A program made the translations under genes and the position numbers. Shown piece by piece: positions 62,041 through 64,000 of a stretch of 64,000 nucleotides of DNA. The stretch is from Coniella vitis (taxonomy: Eukaryota; Ascomycota; Sordariomycetes; Diaporthales; Schizoparmaceae). The stretch is from assembly GCA_011317545.1 (NCBI GenBank), contig WUJK01000008.1:496001-560000 (forward strand), read 5' to 3'. Positions within the stretch are counted from its first letter, which is position 1. Each line of letters starts with the position of its first letter. The notes below the pieces were generated by a model, which worked only from the letters and a program-made list of their open reading frames with translations, did not search any database and was not told the origin of the DNA.

Positions 62041-63599
62041 GGGCGGTGCGCTGCCTGCCTATCTCGGGCCCGAAAAGCCGGGGTGGGGCCATCGATGGGC
62101 GCCTCCGGCCGGCGACAGGGGGGTGCTTGGCCGGAGCAGCGGACGGAATTGCCGCTCTCCTTGCCCTGTTGCACGGAGCCAGCCTATCATCAGATTGTAT
62201 CTAGCAGTTGTCTGTCACTGCTATGATATCCTACTGCCCAGGACATTCCCACATGGCAAATGCATGCCCAGGCAGCACGATGGTACCGGTACCTGGCCCA
62301 GGGGCGTGCGTCCATCGCTGGACTTGGTGTGCTGCTGCAGTGCCCCCAAAAAGCCAGTCAGCTGCATGCAACGCTCACACATTGGGGGGGTGCAGTCTGT
62401 GCTGGACGGAATGCGATGCCAAAGATAGCATCAACGGCTGGTTACGCAAGCTAAGCACACCCGCTCTCGCTGCATGCCCCCGCTCGTTCATTCGTTGCTT
62501 CGCTCGCCTTCACTGCCAGGCCGCATGGCTTTCCCGGTCCAGGGAGAGCATGCGGTTTGCCCGTAGCGTGGTCTTCGTCTTTTCTAGAATGCACCTAGCG
62601 CGGTGATTGGGCGCATCTTCTGTGATGACGGCGACTTGATGACTCTAGATGAGCAGGAGCATGCGTCCCAAGTGAATAGAGTTCTTGGTAATACGCAAGA
62701 CAGCATGTGAGGCTGTACAAGTCCATTGTATAGCGCCGGGCTTGGATGGCGAGTACAATGCGACCAAGTCGGCGAAGACCAGTGTGAGAAGCCGCCACGT
62801 TGGCCGTGTATCGCCGGCACTGCGCGGGGAGATCACCAACTGTTCACGGTACCATCATTGAAAAGTTAGCGTGGTCGGCCGCTGTAACCATGCTGCCCGG
62901 CGTGCTATAGCGTTGCTACAGTGGGGTCCTCCAGCGTCTATGTAACCATGTAGGCCACGCCCCCGGGGGCTTTCCGGTTGATGAGCAGGTTCTTTTTAGA
63001 GCTAATACTTAACAAATGTGACTTGGACCTCGCTAAGCGCCTGGAACGTCAACTTGCATACGAATGCGACACTACCACCCAACTGCAGCCATCCTCCGTA
63101 CACCCTTTCCTGCTGTTGCTCTACTGGCGGAAGCATGGGCATCGCATTTGCATCCGCGTCTGCATCGCAGCGTTGCCTTGGTGTTTCTTGCCCTCCTTCC
63201 CCTCCTTTGCGTGCTGCTTGTCCTGTATCTCTGGGCTAGTCTTGCGCGTCGCCAACTGGGGAAAAAAAGAAGAAACGTGCGATGAATAACAGCAAGGAGA
63301 AGATCGAAAATCGAAGCAAGACAAATACAACCTAGAAGCAGATGGACGTGTCAGTCTGACAAGCCACTGATCAGTCCCTACCTGCCAGGAGTCATCATGC
63401 TTCTAGCAGGATCCTAGCTCATTGCTGTGCCTTGGCTCAGCCTCCAGAAGATGATGGCTCTGTGCTTCACGACTATTGGCCGCCGTCATACCTTTGGCAT
63501 CAACAGTATGGCTTCACCGATGGCCAGCGCCAGCCTCGTCCCAGATTAGCAATCACAGCCCCCATGGTTGCCAGCCGGTGCGTGTATAAGACAGCTTCT

Positions 63600-63612
63600 G
63601 GGGGGGGGGGGG
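63600..63612. repeat. Poly(G) run of 13
   Basis: One of the many C/G homopolymers of the window, in gene-free DNA. Confidence 0.9.
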
Positions 63613-64000
63613 CAGAAAGGCTACCAAAATCATGAGCAGCATGCAATAAACTCAGGACGCCAGTGGGAACCGGCTCCATCCATCCCATCTCTCAGCCCTG
63701 TAAGCGGGTTCGCCTCCGTCCTACGAGACAGCATGAGCATCACCATCCAGAATCGTTCGCAGATGCGCCATCTTCTACCGTTCACGGCTTGTCTGTACGG
63801 CCCAAAATGCAGCCAGCCATGTGGGGTCGTGCTCATCGCCCATCTGGATGACTTGCAGACAAAAGGTTGTGACAGGTTTTGGTCAAACACAGTGTCCGAT
63901 GATATACATATCGGGGACAGTTGAACCGGTCTGACTGATCGAAGTATCTGTATTCATACACAGATGCAAGGCCCACGGTCCCATCATCCAAAGCCCTGGG

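Larger units (their letters stand above)
61867..64000. other. 2.1-kb gene-free end of the window
   Basis: Starts with the deaminase promoter, includes an AGCC array (62017-62040) and a poly(G) run (63600-63612). No open frame resembles a known protein. A gene could begin past the window edge. Confidence 0.55.

Overview
This is nuclear DNA of a filamentous ascomycete, most likely a Sordariomycete, and I cannot name the species. The evidence is short spliceosomal introns (GTRNGT donors, CTAAC-like branch sites, YAG acceptors), a Pezizomycotina-type rhodopsin-domain membrane protein, a TRI12-type MFS transporter, and fungal forms of Vps27 and a rhodanese-containing ubiquitin protease. I find nine protein genes, seven of which I can assign to a family with fair confidence. 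Splice sites were chosen by eye so that donors, branch sites, acceptors and reading phase agree.

Layout. 1-15093: about 15 kb with no recognisable gene, rich in microsatellites, poly(T) and poly(C/G) tracts and in a recurring 9-mer, TACATAGTA, in both orientations. 15094-15876 (+): a lone 260-aa membrane-anchored protein of unknown function. 15877-25792: gene-free. 25793-27949 (-): a large CHY-type zinc-finger protein. 27950-30890: gene-free apart from coding-like fragments. 30891-33115 (+): a six-exon TRI12-like MFS transporter. 33116-43464: gene-free, with a decayed Helitron replicase fragment at 33461-33693. 43465-45611 (+): a four-exon rhodopsin-domain integral membrane protein with a polyglutamine tail. 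47717-48843 (+): a secreted beta-propeller (SMP-30-like) protein. 50149-52526 (+): a long-chain acyl-CoA synthetase. 53732-56925 (-): a rhodanese/USP ubiquitin protease. 57707-60282 (-): Vps27. 61210-61866 (-): a cytidine/dCMP-type deaminase. The last 2.1 kb are gene-free.

The only clear functional link is Vps27 (ESCRT-0) next to a Doa4/Ubp4/USP8-like deubiquitinase on the same strand, since both families act in endosomal sorting of ubiquitinated membrane cargo. I see no secondary-metabolite backbone gene, so the MFS transporter is not shown to belong to a cluster. Gene density is low for such a fungus: nine genes in 64 kb, with about 35 kb in three gene-free blocks. Apart from the Helitron remnant I could not recognise transposon coding sequence in those blocks. 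No rRNA, CRISPR or convincing tRNA was found.
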